Positions 21,887 to 32,594 of a DNA stretch of 64,000 nt are shown piece after piece. The translations under genes were made by a program, and so were the position numbers. Position 1 is the first letter of the stretch; every line of letters starts with the position of its first letter. Source of the stretch: Heligmosomoides polygyrus polygyrus (Eukaryota; Nematoda; Chromadorea; Rhabditida; Heligmosomidae); the NCBI GenBank assembly GCA_947396885.1, contig OX377206.1:14073466-14137465 (forward strand), read 5' to 3'. The notes under the pieces are model-generated. The model searched no databases, had not been told where the DNA came from, and saw only the letters and a program-made list of their open reading frames with translations.

Positions 21887-22176
21887 GGGCGCATGTGGCG
21901 CACTCGGATGAGATGCCAGCTGTCACGAGCACCCGATATCAGACTCCTGGTTCGGATTTCCCGCCCGGGCCAACCAAGGCTTCCATCCCTCCGAGGTCGG
22001 TGAATTGGTACCGGACCTGTACGGAAAGGATAAAGCGCTGACCTTCCATCAGCGGCCACCACAAGTTATTGTATGGTCAAATACGCAGTGAAATCGGGCT
22101 CCACAACATCCTGTAGAAGCAGAAAGCGTGGCACGTCCCAAAGGGATTGAATAAAGCCGTCCTTTTATCCTTTATT
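21887..22176 (+). mobile_element. tRNA-derived SINE, second full-length copy
   Basis: It begins GGGCGCATGTGGCGCACTCG, with a decayed A-box (one mismatch). The B-box-like GGTTCGGATTTCC is kept, then the same body as 20064-20359 in opposite orientation, ending in CCTTTTATCCTTTATT. Flanks TATTGATACCTAA (21874-21886) and TATTGCTACCTAC (22173-22185) match at 11 of 13 bases, consistent with an old target duplication. Confidence 0.75.
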
Positions 22177-22185
22177 GCTACCTAC

Positions 22186-23640
22186 TATTAGAGTAAGAAG
22201 GAAAGGGCTACAACAGGAATCGCTCCGGAGAGCAAGTTGGTTTGCGAGTTTCACAACCAATTTCCAAATGCGAGTTGATGCACGAAGTGGGGGTGGTCGC
22301 GGTTTAAGCGCAATGCACTCTTAGAAAATACTGAAGTCTCATGATACAACTGTTATAGCGCATAACATCCTCAACCAGGCAAAGGTTTGCCAGTCGTGGA
22401 AAGTCTAGTGGAGCGGAAAGAATGGTCAGGAGGTGTGGAAAGGTTCAATGATCCTATGATGCTCGACCACATGTTTGTTAAAAAAACAGCTAGACTACGA
22501 GGAGAGATTTTAAATTGAATGGCTACTCAAATCTGATCTTGTTTTGAACAGCCTTTACATTAGAAGTAAGAAGAGTTCGATATGCATTTGCCCTTTTTTG
22601 GAAACTTTTTTTTTCGGTGAGTATACGTCTACTCCTATAATAATCTCATACTACAGGATAACGCGCTAAGAGCAATCGGTACCTTGTCATAAATTAGCGG
22701 AAAATACACCCCGGTCGTAACAACCATGGGTTCACATAATTGCGACTGACGATTTTGAAATGCACAGCTATTTTTGGATCCGTCCGCTGTCGAGAATGAG
22801 AATTTGCATTCCGTGGATCTCGCTAAAAAAATTCATTCAAGAAAGAGAGACCATAATTCTGCTGCTTATTTAAATTCTTCAGTTCACAAAGGCAAGGAAA
22901 GTTATGAAAAAAACAACCTCAGGTACTGCAACATCTGCAACTTGCACATTGCCAGTACGGATATGCCACGGTAGCTGTCTGGGCGAAGACTCTGAAGTAC
23001 TTCGATGTACTGAGAGCTTGGAATAAGTCAGGAAATAGAAGGAGAACCCTGATGGCAAACGCCATGTATGAAGGATGAATTCGATTCACTTAATGCTAGT
23101 CTTTAGGTCCTAGTTAGTCTGTTTTGCTTTGCTTCTGGTTTTTAAAAGAAAGTTTTTATAGGAAAACCACCGCCTTGAGAAAAAAATAGCTACACTGTTT
23201 GAATAATATTTTCACTTGACCTCATACAAAATTTTTAAGCTTTATTTTGACCTGCTGAGAGCAATGAATTTGCTGGGGTTGTAGGGAGAACCGCGCAGCA
23301 CAAACATTCTATTCATTGTTTAATGTCTATTCGAATGATAGCGCAAGTGGTGCTTACATGAATGTAGAAACATCAAAAGTAATAATAGAGGAAAAAATGC
23401 TCGATTCATAACTCTCTGTAGACAGCGTCTACGCAATCAATCGAATGAACGCTGCAATGTACTAGACGAATGTGCAGCGCAATCTTTGCACACGAACAAA
23501 TTGCGCCGGAGCCGTTTAGAATGCATATAAAACTGTTTTGCAAAACGGATAGAAATTACATGCTCATTTAAAGGGACTTTTTAGGACACGCCGTATAAGA
23601 GTTTGTTCACAGAAATTTTCTGAAAACACAAGATTGTTTA
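22186..23640. other. Stretch with no supported gene
   Basis: Mostly AT-biased unique-looking sequence. A 66-codon plus-strand frame at 22774-22974 contains a C-x2-C stretch (RYCNICNLHIASTDMPR) that resembles part of a zinc-finger-like segment. It has no partner exons, so I do not call it. Confidence 0.4.
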
Positions 23641-23745
23641 GGCTTTGCAATGTTGTGTATGCAAGTGCTCCGACACGCCTAACGGCGTGTCTCGGACTTG
23701 CGCGCTTTGCGCGAGCTTGCAATGTCAATAACTTACAGAAACATT
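23640..23745. repeat. Block H-tail fragment with GC-rich hairpins
   Basis: It shares GCAAGTG, TTGCGCGCTTTGCGCGA and nearby text with 43200-43275 and 47060-47115. It contains the small palindromes CACGCCTAACGGCGTG and GCGCTTTGCGC. Confidence 0.45.
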
Positions 23746-23949
23746 TTTTGTTAAACTTAAAATCCGCCGACATCCAGAAACTCCTGACCGTCCAGTAGCG
23801 TGATGTTTTGTGCTGCACCGTACTTTTGTCCCTCAGGTTGCTCATCAGCCATTCTCATGCTCAACAGCGCTAGTTACAGAACACCGTTGTCACGTTTTTC
23901 GAAACAAGATGCTCGCTAGACAACGTCTGCCATTTCTTCTAAGTTTAGA

Positions 23950-24590
23950 CGCTCATTGCATGATCTCATGACGGGCCTTCTCTATTCGGACGCCCATCCA
24001 GCGACGGCGACGCATCTTACTGCGTTGCATGGCGCGACATCGGTGGCACGGTTTCTGAACGGGGACATTTGGAAACACACACAGTTGCCGCCTTGTCAAA
24101 CAGGAGGAGACTGCGCTTCCTCTGCTGCTGCAGCATCCAAAGTTGAATTCTGTATGCGGACGCACAGCGCACGACGTTGGTGACATCTTCTGAACTCAGA
24201 CGCTTGTTGCGCGACGTAGGGGATTCGTACTCTGAATCCAAAAGCTCAGAAGCGCAAATTTGCCGTTTCAAACAGGAAGAGGCTGCGAACATGGTAGAAT
24301 ACTTATTCCACGTATTAATTCCTATTATACCTCCCTTCTTTCTCGTTCTTCGTCCTGGTTCCACGTCCAGCTTCCTCCTTCGTGGTAGCTCTCCCGGTCC
24401 TCCCCACCCCTCTTCCACTGTCGTGGGCGCCCTTACTACTCCTATCCCTTTAGTGATCATGGCACGAAGTCGGCGGCATGGCTTCTGAACCTGGACGGTC
24501 ACAAACGCGCACAGTAGCCATTGTGTCACGGAGTAAAAGGCCGCGCTTCCGCTGCCGCAGCGGCAAACCACGTTGAGTAGCAAATTTTGC
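23950..24590 (-). pseudogene. Diverged tandem repeat with open frames (188 codons, minus)
   Basis: Two segments about 430 bp apart (24025-24131; 24457-24560) are diverged direct repeats. On the minus strand both can be read as similar peptides, LLCAFVTVQVQKPCRRLRAM in the 188-codon frame and LCVFPNVPVQKPCHRCRAM in another frame at about 24020-24080. The matching frames are out of phase, so the long frame is not simply two intact repeats. No family is recognised; it is possibly decayed tandem coding repeats. Confidence 0.3.
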
Positions 24591-24599
24591 CCGCGCCGT

Positions 24600-25300
24600 C
24601 GATGATGAGGCTTATCTCACGCAGGCTAGACCACTCAAACACCATCGACCGCTCTCTTTTATATGAAGGTGGTGATTGGCGACAAGATATATCCAAGTCG
24701 CCAAGCCTGCAGGCCTAATGAAATACACGATGAGATGAGTCGCTTCAGACAGTTCCTCCAGGCGGAAGGTCGTCCACCTACCACAAGAGAGTGTAAGAAT
24801 CACCTCGGTACCTTAGGCAGCAACCTTGGCCACTAGTTAGCTCTCAATGTGTCTCCGTCTCCTCGTTGTACTCCTCTGAAGAACCCTACGCATGTTATCT
24901 TGCCCATTCCGAGAGGGAACTGTTAGCACACTTCTTTGTTTTCAGGTATATGCTTGCTCACAAATGCAATTTCATACTTCACACTATTCAGTTGTTTTTA
25001 TTCGTATGTTGCCATTTATACTTCAAATGCTTTGGTAAAGAGTGTTCTAAAATATTTATCTCCAACAGAAGACAAGTCTCAAACATGTTTCTAAACATCC
25101 TGCAGAAACTCAGCGACTGTTGTGGCTGGATTAGTGTATTTCCTCAGTGATGTCACCAACAGTATGAATGGTGTGGAAACATATCACGCTATGATGAGAC
25201 GCCGGTCGTGCAAATCGCTCAAGAAACAGCATGTTCCCACGCGAGACGGTACTGCGCGCGAAATAGCGGGGAGGAAGCGAGGTGGCAGGCGCGCTGCAAA
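24600..25300. other. Stretch with no supported gene
   Basis: Frames on both strands are short and have no recognisable motif. Near 25200-25310 the sequence becomes GC-rich and Arg-rich in translation (GRKRGGRRAANRR), which looks compositional rather than functional. Confidence 0.4.
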
Positions 25301-25312
25301 TCGACGTGACTC

Positions 25313-25386
25313 AGCATGGTAAACGAAACCAATAAAAGTTGTTAGATGGATGTCTAACAACTTTTATTGGTTTCGTTTACCATGCT
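25313..25386. repeat. Perfect 34-bp inverted repeat
   Basis: Arms 25313-25346 and 25353-25386 are exact reverse complements around a 6-base loop, TGGATG. The right arm ends TTGGTTTCGTTTACCATGCT, and this text is repeated once more at 25440-25459, where block C3 starts. C1 (about 10980) and C2 (about 48283) carry a single TTTCGTTTACCACGCTT. A small foldback has therefore formed at the edge of C3. Confidence 0.9.
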
Positions 25387-26882
25387 CTTCTATATACCAG
25401 CCGCTCTAGGCTCAAGCAAAGTTAGAAACCAATAAAAATTGGTTTCGTTTACCATGCTTGTTAGAGCGTCTAAAGATGATGTACACATAGCAACTAGAAA
25501 AATAAATTGCAGGACAGAATCAAAACTTCATATCAAATGGTCCTACTCAGCCGAAAGGGTGAGGCATGGCGCCGTATCACACGGTCGTGAAAGGGTTACA
25601 TTTGGATCTGACATATCCTTTTCATAATCAAATTTGCAAAGCGTACTGAGACATTTTCTCCTTCTTCAAAAAATCGCTAAGTGCCCACATCTTTGTATAC
25701 ATCTAAGGAAACATTCTACGCTCTTCATCAAAAACATGCAACGCCAATGCATCCGTGATGATTAGTCATAAGAATCTCACCTCCTAAAGGGCCTCCGTTG
25801 CTCCAGGAGCGGCAGCTGTAAGCATGAACCTTCGGGAAGCTCCGGCTCATATGTTACTAAACAGACAAGAATAACATTCTCCGTGTATGTCAAACTCGCT
25901 AGGGTAGTCGATAGAAGCTGTTTCACTGCTGATTTGTCATGATCTATTTTCATCCTTTATCTTTTAGTCGCAGTCCGCGAAGTAACCTTGCACTCACGAC
26001 TACACGAGGGCTTTTGGCACTGTTGTACTTTCACAACTCCACGGGTCGAGGAGAGGTCGAAAAAAATTTTCGCCCAAACATCGGCTAGGGGGTATTTGGG
26101 GTGCTGATCACGAATCTGTCATCCGTCCTTCGTTTTACGCTGGAGTACGGTAGGTTGCGGTAGGTGCGGGTGACTAAGGCTGCCAAGGTCATGGTCACCT
26201 AGTTCGTCCAAACTTCGGCTAGGAGGGTTATTTGAAGTGCTGATCACGAATCTGCCATCGTTTTTTGAAGTTACAGGCGATTACTAGGTTTGGATGATTG
26301 TGGAGTTTTGGCGAAATCGGTGACCATGACCTTAGCCCGTACCTTCTGTAACCTAGGGAGAGAATGGAGATCTGTAGACATTCACGAAGCTTCATATACC
26401 ACGCTAAAAATATGCTTAGTGCACAGTGACCCCAGAATGGCCATATGAGAAAGAATTTTGAGTGGTTATCGACGACCTTCCAGCAATTTTACTTTTGGAC
26501 CCGCACACACCGCGAAAGTGGTGCCGTGGTTTAGTGCCGTTTGCATTGCAGGGATTCGACTCAATACCACTCACCAGTTTCAACCGTAGATTGAGCGGAC
26601 GACTTCGACTCCAGGCATAAGAGAGGATTCGTCGCTCCCCATAGGAATCCCACGACAAACATTGACAAGATGCATTGCGCTGATCAGCCAGACGAATTCT
26701 TTCTGTTTTGCTCCCTCAATCACTCATGGACCGTTTCCGGAGCACGGGCCGTAGTGCGCAGAAGCTCGTGGCCGCGCGTCGCTGACGCTCCCCTTTCTAA
26801 CTGCAATCGCGCAGCGGCGCGACTGACCGCGCCGCTCCCCAAATTGACGCGCCGCGCCGCGGCGGGAATATAAGGCGCCTAA

Positions 26883-27296
26883 AGCCCCTCTCATACTCGT
26901 CCCAGGGGCGGCGGCGGCGGCGGCGGCCCAATGGTTTAGCATAGGAAGGCGGCGGCGATGACGTGCCCGAGCGGCGGCCACGGCGGTGGAGGGGTTTTCA
27001 TACTGGCAGCGGCGACGTCGCCGCGGCCACGCCCCGCCACGCCCCTGGCGGCGCCGCCGCCGGGGCCGCTGCCCGAGATGGCTGGGGCCATTTCGGGCTG
27101 CGGCCACGAGGGGCAGCGGGGCAGCGAGAGCGGCGGCACAGACGAGACCGCTGCGCGTACGCGCGCGCCAAACGCAATTAGCGCTGGCGGCGGCCGCCGC
27201 CACCCCTAGGCGGCGAGAACGGACACCGCCCCTCCACCTGCCGCTGAAGCGGCGGCCGCCGCCGCCGCCGCCCCTCGGACGAGTATGAAAGGGGCT
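26883..27296 (+). mobile_element. GC-rich module 1, TAA-flanked, inside the composite
   Basis: The 414-bp segment is bounded by TAA (26880-26882; 27297-27299). Its inverted ends are AGCCCCTCTCATACTCG and, reversed, AGCCCCTTTCATACTCG. The interior is extremely GC-rich, with GGC/GCC triplet runs. An inverted sister is at 28310-28712. It sits at the centre of a larger palindrome whose arms read GGCGCC on each side. The Ala/Arg/Pro-rich frames on both strands are compositional and not supported as genes. Confidence 0.6.
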
Positions 27297-28309
27297 TAAG
27301 GCGCCTTTTATACTCCCGCCGCGCAGCGGCGCGTCAATTCGAGACGCGGCGCGGCCAGTCGCGCCGCGCCCGAATTTGACGCGCCGCTGCGCGATTGTAG
27401 TTAGAAAGGGAAGCGTCAGCGATGCGCGGCGACCAACTTCTACGTACTACATTCGCGGAGGAGACGGTCCATGAGTCACTGAAGAACCAAAACAGAAAGG
27501 ATTCGTCTGGCCGTTCAGGGGAATGCATCTGGCTAATGTTAATGGTGGGAATCCTGTGGGGAACGACGAATCCTCTCTTAAAGCTGGGGTGGAAGTCATC
27601 TGCTCAACCTACGGTTGAAATTGGTGAGTGTGGTATTGAGTCAAAGTGTGGTACTGCAATGCAAGTGGCACTAAACGGCTCTTTATTTTGCAAACATGCG
27701 AGTTCAAAAGAAAACTGCTGGAAGGTGCTCATTGTCGAGAATCGCTCAGAATTATCTCTCGTATTGCCATTCCGTGGTCATTGTTCGCTGAACATATGTT
27801 TAGCGTAGTAGGTAAAACTTCGTGAGTGTCCAGATCTCCATTCCCTTCCTAGGTTACGAAAGGTACGGGCGACTAAGGTAATGGTCACCGAAAACGGATG
27901 TCAGATTCGTGATCAGCACCCTAAATAACCCCACCCCGGGAGAAGTTTGGTCGAAAAAACCTTTTCGACCTCTGGAGTCCTGAAAGTGCAATAGTGCCAT
28001 TATTTTGCAACACCTTCTTTGTTTCGTTAGTTGAGGAGCCAAAACAAGGAGGACATAGCAAAATGATTCATCTCGGTGGTGAATCTCCCACTCCACATCG
28101 AGTCTGCCGCAGCTGATCGCGCCGCGCCGCGTCATTCCCTTCAGCGGCGCGATTCGCCGAATACCGTAACCCGAAATTCCGTCAAATGTGGTGTTTTGAG
28201 GCGGCGGAGTATGAATGCGATGCGGCGCCGCCGGGCGGCGCGAAAAATCGATAGCTATGTCAGCTATCACGCCGCGCCGCGCGGTGGCGCGAGTATAAAA
28301 GGCGCCTAA

Positions 28310-28712
28310 AGCCCCTTTCATACTCTTCCGAGGGGCGGCGGCGGCGGCCGCCGCCGCTTCAGCGGCAGGTGGAGGGGCGGTGTCCGTTCTCGCCGCCTAG
28401 GGGTGGCGGCGGCCGCCGCCAGCGCTAATTGCGTTTGGCGCGCGCGTACGCGCAGCGGTCTCGTCTGTGCCGCCGCTCTCGCTGCCCCTCGTGGCCGCCG
28501 CCCGAAATGGCCCCAGCCATCTCGGGCAGCGGCCCCGGCGGCGGCGCCGCCAGGGGCGTGGCGGGGCGTGGCCGCGGCGACGTCGCCGCTGCCAGTATGA
28601 AAACCCCTCCACCGCCGTGGCCGCCGCTCGGGCACGTCATCGCCGCCGCCTTCCTATGCTAAACCATTGGGCCGCCGCCGCCGCCGCCGCCGCCACGAGT
28701 ATGAAAGGGGCT
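28310..28712 (-). mobile_element. GC-rich module 2, inverted copy of module 1
   Basis: The 403-bp segment is bounded by TAA (28307-28309; 28713-28715), with ends AGCCCCTTTCATACTC. The interior reads as the reverse complement of 26883-27296 with few differences: one GGGGCAGC-type unit is missing and the triplet runs are shorter or longer. The left flank GAGTATAAAAGGCGCC matches module 1's flank in reversed form. Confidence 0.6.
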
Positions 28713-29734
28713 TAAGGAATGCTTCAGGACGGATTGCTGGTGGTAGCCTAAATATCTTCCTGGTGGCGGTTGTGGAACAGTACCTGGAGGGCAATGATGC
28801 TTAGATTGCTATCTCTCGATTAAGCCTTTGCCTATCGAAGAGTTTCCCGCAAAAATGGTTTCCCGCTGATTTTTCAGACGATCGCTGCGGGGCCGCTTGC
28901 ATGCTGTGCTCACCCGTAGCACCACAGATAACCCCATAGCCGCAGTTTGGGAGAAATAGGTGATCATGTCCTTGGCAGCCTTAGTCACCCGTACCTACCG
29001 TAACCTACCGTACTCCAGCGTAAAACGAAGGACGGATGACACTTTCGTGATCAGCACCCCACACAACCCCCTTAGACGAAGTTTGGACGAAAATAGTTTT
29101 TCGACCTCTCCTCCACCCGTGGAGTTGTGAAAGTACAATAGTGCCGGTCTTTTTGGTACAATCGATGCCAATTCCACGCACTTCTCTTCTCCACTATGTT
29201 TAAACCTTGACCATGCATTCTGAGGCGTAGCATTTCTGTTGCAGCACATCCCAATAACCTAAGAGAAATGGCTGCAGGCGAAAACTATAGCCCCAACCAT
29301 CACGCAAGTCTAGTACTTCTCCAAAGGCTATAGTTCTAATCAGAATAACTGTTTTGGCTGCAGTGCTATGAGGTTTGCTGACTCGACAGATATGAGCTTG
29401 ATGTGGTATGAACAGAAAACAGGCACGTCAAGCAGGACGAATAACTACGAAGTCGACATACCTGTCACCTCTTACCTGTCTTCTCTTTGCGATCGCAGAG
29501 TTGCTCCAGCGGTTACCAGAAAGGTGTCCATTCATCCCTGTTCCGAGCAAGGGGGGTCCAAGGGTGTGATTGTCCTGAGGCCGGATTCACGACTAGTAAG
29601 ATAATGAGATAGTGGTAGTGGTTAAGTTTACCAACAGAGGATAGTGGACAGAGGGCAAGTTTGGTTTTCATGTATTCACAATTTGGCGAACGATACAGTT
29701 TTACCCTACCATTCACCTAACCCCAGGTGACGCT

Positions 29735-30335
29735 TCAAATTCTATGCTATATTCACAATAACCCTGGGTAAAGTCATTCATGAATCTGATCTATGGGGGT
29801 TTTTTGAAACTCCGTCAATTGGCACTCTTGCTCAACGGGTGTTAAACAAGCAGATTACATAGCCATCTCTCTTAATCTTCGACGACTTGGCTAGAGCGCT
29901 TCAGATCCGTGAACGCCGACGGTTTTGGCCGTTTTCCAATACCTAACCAGGTGTATCATATGATAGCGCACGAAAACAGATGTTTTCCGACAAAGGTATG
30001 GAAAGGATTCCGCATCGCTCAAAACCTGACATTTGTGTGTTATAAGTTGGGACCGTTATTCAATAGTAGACGCTTCTCGGGAATACAAAGCAGTGGTTTG
30101 TCCATTGGCTGGCCACAAAAGGGGTGCAGTTCTCACACAATCCTGCCCGCCGCCCAGTGTTCGCCCTGAGGGCGCGAAATCTCGCTGTGGGCTGCAGAAT
30201 CGTTGCTTGGAAGTACGCCGCCTAAAACCCGTGCAACGTCTGTTTCGCGAAGCCGTCAGCTTACGAACAGGAGCAGGTGTAAGACGAAGGGATTTCGAAA
30301 TCCGGAAAACGAGTAATGGATTATTTTAAGATAGG
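29735..30335 (+). repeat. Block F, copy 1
   Basis: It is collinear with 49515-50110 from about TATATTCACAATAACCC to TTTCGAAATCCGGAAAACGA. A 98-codon frame at 30033-30329 (MCVISWDRYSIVDASREYK) has a 96-codon partner at 49815-50105. By eye, replacement changes outnumber silent ones about 2:1, so there is no clear constraint and I do not call a gene. Confidence 0.7.
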
Positions 30336-30625
30336 TGTTTTCAAATCCCGTCCTAGAAATAGTACGTGGGGTAACCCATTCCGACAGGAAAAAGTTCAGA
30401 CCAGACAGATTGCTCGCTCCTACAAATCAAAGCTTTGTAAATTGTGTTTTTTTTATATTGTTAGCATCGAAATTTAAGTCGAGACCTATGGTAGCGTTTG
30501 TGCACACATGGAGTTCCCATCGGGATCTATATTGCTGAGGAACACCCGAATCCTCGGCGTAACCAGCATATGGAATGGCTAGCGCTCGCATGGCCAGTCA
30601 TCGGGAAACTCTTCCCACAAGCTAA

Positions 30626-32273
30626 GGCCTATGGTATACTCCCGTCGGCTGCAGCGATGCGGGAGTGCACAGCGACGCGACGATTCGCGATGCGCGTCGC
30701 GAGCCGTCGCCATCGCTGAGGTTGACATAGTTCACGCAGTTCTGCAGACGGAGACTTTTGCAAAATTTTAGCGAATCAGCTGATCCAGTGCAATGACGAA
30801 ATCGTGCTTTGTCCATCACAACCACATTGAGTCCTGTCGTAAATTCGCTCAAGAGCCCATATAGGCTTACTGAGAGCATCGTGCTGCAGGAATGATAAGA
30901 CAAATGTAGCGGGGGAGCGAGCGGTATAGGAAAAGGAATCAAATGCCTTAATCGCAGTCGTACTCCTAATCTACGAGCCTTTCCTTTCTCAAAGCGAGTT
31001 TACACAGATTTTTCATGCAACAGAACAAGATTATTTGACCTTACAGAGAGCGCATGAGTTTTTTCGAGACAACCCGTATTAGAGCACAGGAAGCAAAAGC
31101 GGTGGCAGAGTCGCAAAACCCTAACCCCGCATGAGATGCAATACTGCTAGGGTCGCACGGTTCAAAAAACGGTTGCGATGGACTAATCCGTCGCAAAACG
31201 TCGCATGCTCATAATTCCTCCAATTTAGATAGCTACATATTTCGAGAAAAGGTTGACATCGTTCTTTTCACCTTTTTGAGATCTCCACAATCATTTGTAT
31301 AACTTCACCAGATCATGGGAATTTCGTCGTGGGCGGCTCAAAAAATGATTCGAGTAGCCTTTAGCGATTGGAGCAGCTTATTTCTCATGACATGGAAGTT
31401 CTCGAAGTCGCATGGCGTACTTTACCAGTGCCCTGTAGTGTGCCAGATGGGCAATCTTTGCTCACTTAGTTGATTTCGTCGATTCTATGTGCATTGTGTA
31501 TGGCTCACTCGAGTTGCATGCCTGACAACTGGGCACTAGCACAGTGCGCTAAGCTTAAGGGAATGTGTTCTCGAAAATAATTAGCTACAATCGCAAAAAA
31601 GCCCGCGCCAGCAATTTTTTTTAGCAATCTCCTCAAAAAACTAGCCGTTCAGTTGGCACATTTCTGTGCCGGACATGTCAATAGAACATCCCTGTGACTT
31701 GTCCGACACAGAAATGTAGACTTCGGTGCCGGTGAGGAAGTTCAGAGGCGAAAAAATGCGAAGATCGGCAGAAAAGTGAGAAAAAACGGCCTAGAAAAAT
31801 ATCTCCTCAAAAAACTAGCCGTTCAAGCCGTCGAAAAAACCCAAAGTGAGTCTAGCCACAATGAAAACCCTACGAGGAGAACAAAAAAAAACATCGCATG
31901 ACCACCCAACATCACCAGACGTGTGTTGAAATTGTTGTGGTATGGTCACGAACCAAGGAATTGACGAAATAAGTGAGCGGAAGTGCATAGAATAGGGCAC
32001 GACAAGCGCTCCCCCTCCGCGACCATCGCTGCCCGTCGCTAGTCGCAGTGCACTGCACTGCGACGAGCGACGGGCTGCGACGGCCGTCGCACGGAAGTAT
32101 GTTTCACTCCCGCGACGCGGAGGTATAACACCCCTCTGCGACGCATCGCGGGAGCGATAGCGCGTCAACTGACAACCGCGCCCCACTGCGCCGTCCGCCA
32201 CTGCAGCGAAGGCGCACCGTTGACAGTTGCCCCGCGCCCGTCGCTGGAGCGACGCGGGAGTATACCATAGGCC
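30626..32273. mobile_element. 1.65-kb TAA-flanked element (PIF/Harbinger-like ends)
   Basis: TAA occurs at 30623-30625 and 32274-32276. The ends are GGCCTATGGTATACTCCCG in inverted orientation, and similarity continues for a further 15-20 bases. The host sequence CAAGC-TAA-GCTTCC corresponds to CAAGT-TGA-GCTTCC in block A1 (about 336-349). The interior has foldbacks (a 42-bp near-palindrome at about 32028-32070; an inverted pair at 31658-31719). Direct repeats of CTCCTCAAAAAACTAGCCG lie near 31630 and 31803. The 176-codon minus frame at 32345-31815 shows no transposase motif. Confidence 0.65.
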
Positions 32274-32460
32274 TAAGCTTCCATCCCCACGAGGATGGCA
32301 GCTGACCAGAAAAGTCGACAATTCCTGAATAGGCCCTTGGTACACTCTAGCGTCGCGCCGGCCACAGTGTTGCGCGGGCAGCTACGGGATGCGCACTCAA
32401 CACTGTCCCCGTGACCGGTCGCCGGAGCGACGCGAGAGTGTAGAAAATTCGGTCCAGTAA

Positions 32461-32594
32461 GGCCCCGTTTATACTTCCGACGCCGAGCGACGCGACGCCA
32501 CGCATTGTGGCCAAATTCATCGATCGCGTCGCCCGATCAATGTGGCCACAATACGTGGCGTGGCGTCGTCTGACGTTGAAGTATAAATGGGGCC
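32461..32594. mobile_element. 134-bp MITE with exact TAA duplication and empty site
   Basis: It is flanked by TAA (32458-32460; 32595-32597). The inverted ends are GGCCCCGTTTATACTTC and, reversed, GGCCCCATTTATACTTC. Block A1 at 521-540 reads GGTCCAG-TAA-GGACGACAG with no insertion, which defines the boundaries to the base. It is non-coding. TAA duplication with GGC-type ends is typical of PIF/Harbinger MITEs. Confidence 0.85.

Larger units (their letters stand above)
26016..29145. mobile_element. Mutator-like composite element with long inverted ends
   Basis: The ends read GGCACTGTTGTACTTTCA and, reversed, GGCACTATTGTACTTTCA. Inverted similarity extends about 185 bp (26016-26200 against 28955-29145). 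Flanks GGGCTTTT and GGTCTTTTT match a 9-bp duplication with one base lost; the empty site is GGTCTTTTT in C1 and C2. Long inverted ends plus a 9-bp duplication suggest a Mutator-like element. A third copy of the terminus ends at 27998. Inside is a second inverted repeat (about 26210-26879 against 27300-27960) and two GC-rich modules. No transposase is seen. Confidence 0.6.
25437..29620 (+). repeat. Segmental repeat block C, copy 3, split by a 3.1-kb insertion
   Basis: 25437-26015 is collinear with 10980-11575 and 48283-49150. Collinearity resumes at 29146 (GGTCTTTTTGGTAC) and runs to about 29620. This copy lacks the long inverted repeat found in C1 and C2. It holds the mini-exon module near 25790-25860, with a few extra bases before the donor, and the 78-codon frame at 29368-29604. 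Confidence 0.75.

Noticed and set aside
22774..22974. Zinc-finger-like CNIC fragment
   Set aside because: Only one Cys pair is present, with no His or second Cys pair in frame and no neighbouring exon.
26724..27288. Ala/Arg/Pro-rich open frames on both strands in the GC-rich module
   Set aside because: Stop codons are rare in such GC-rich triplet DNA. All frames are open by composition, and the inverted module shows indels that break them.
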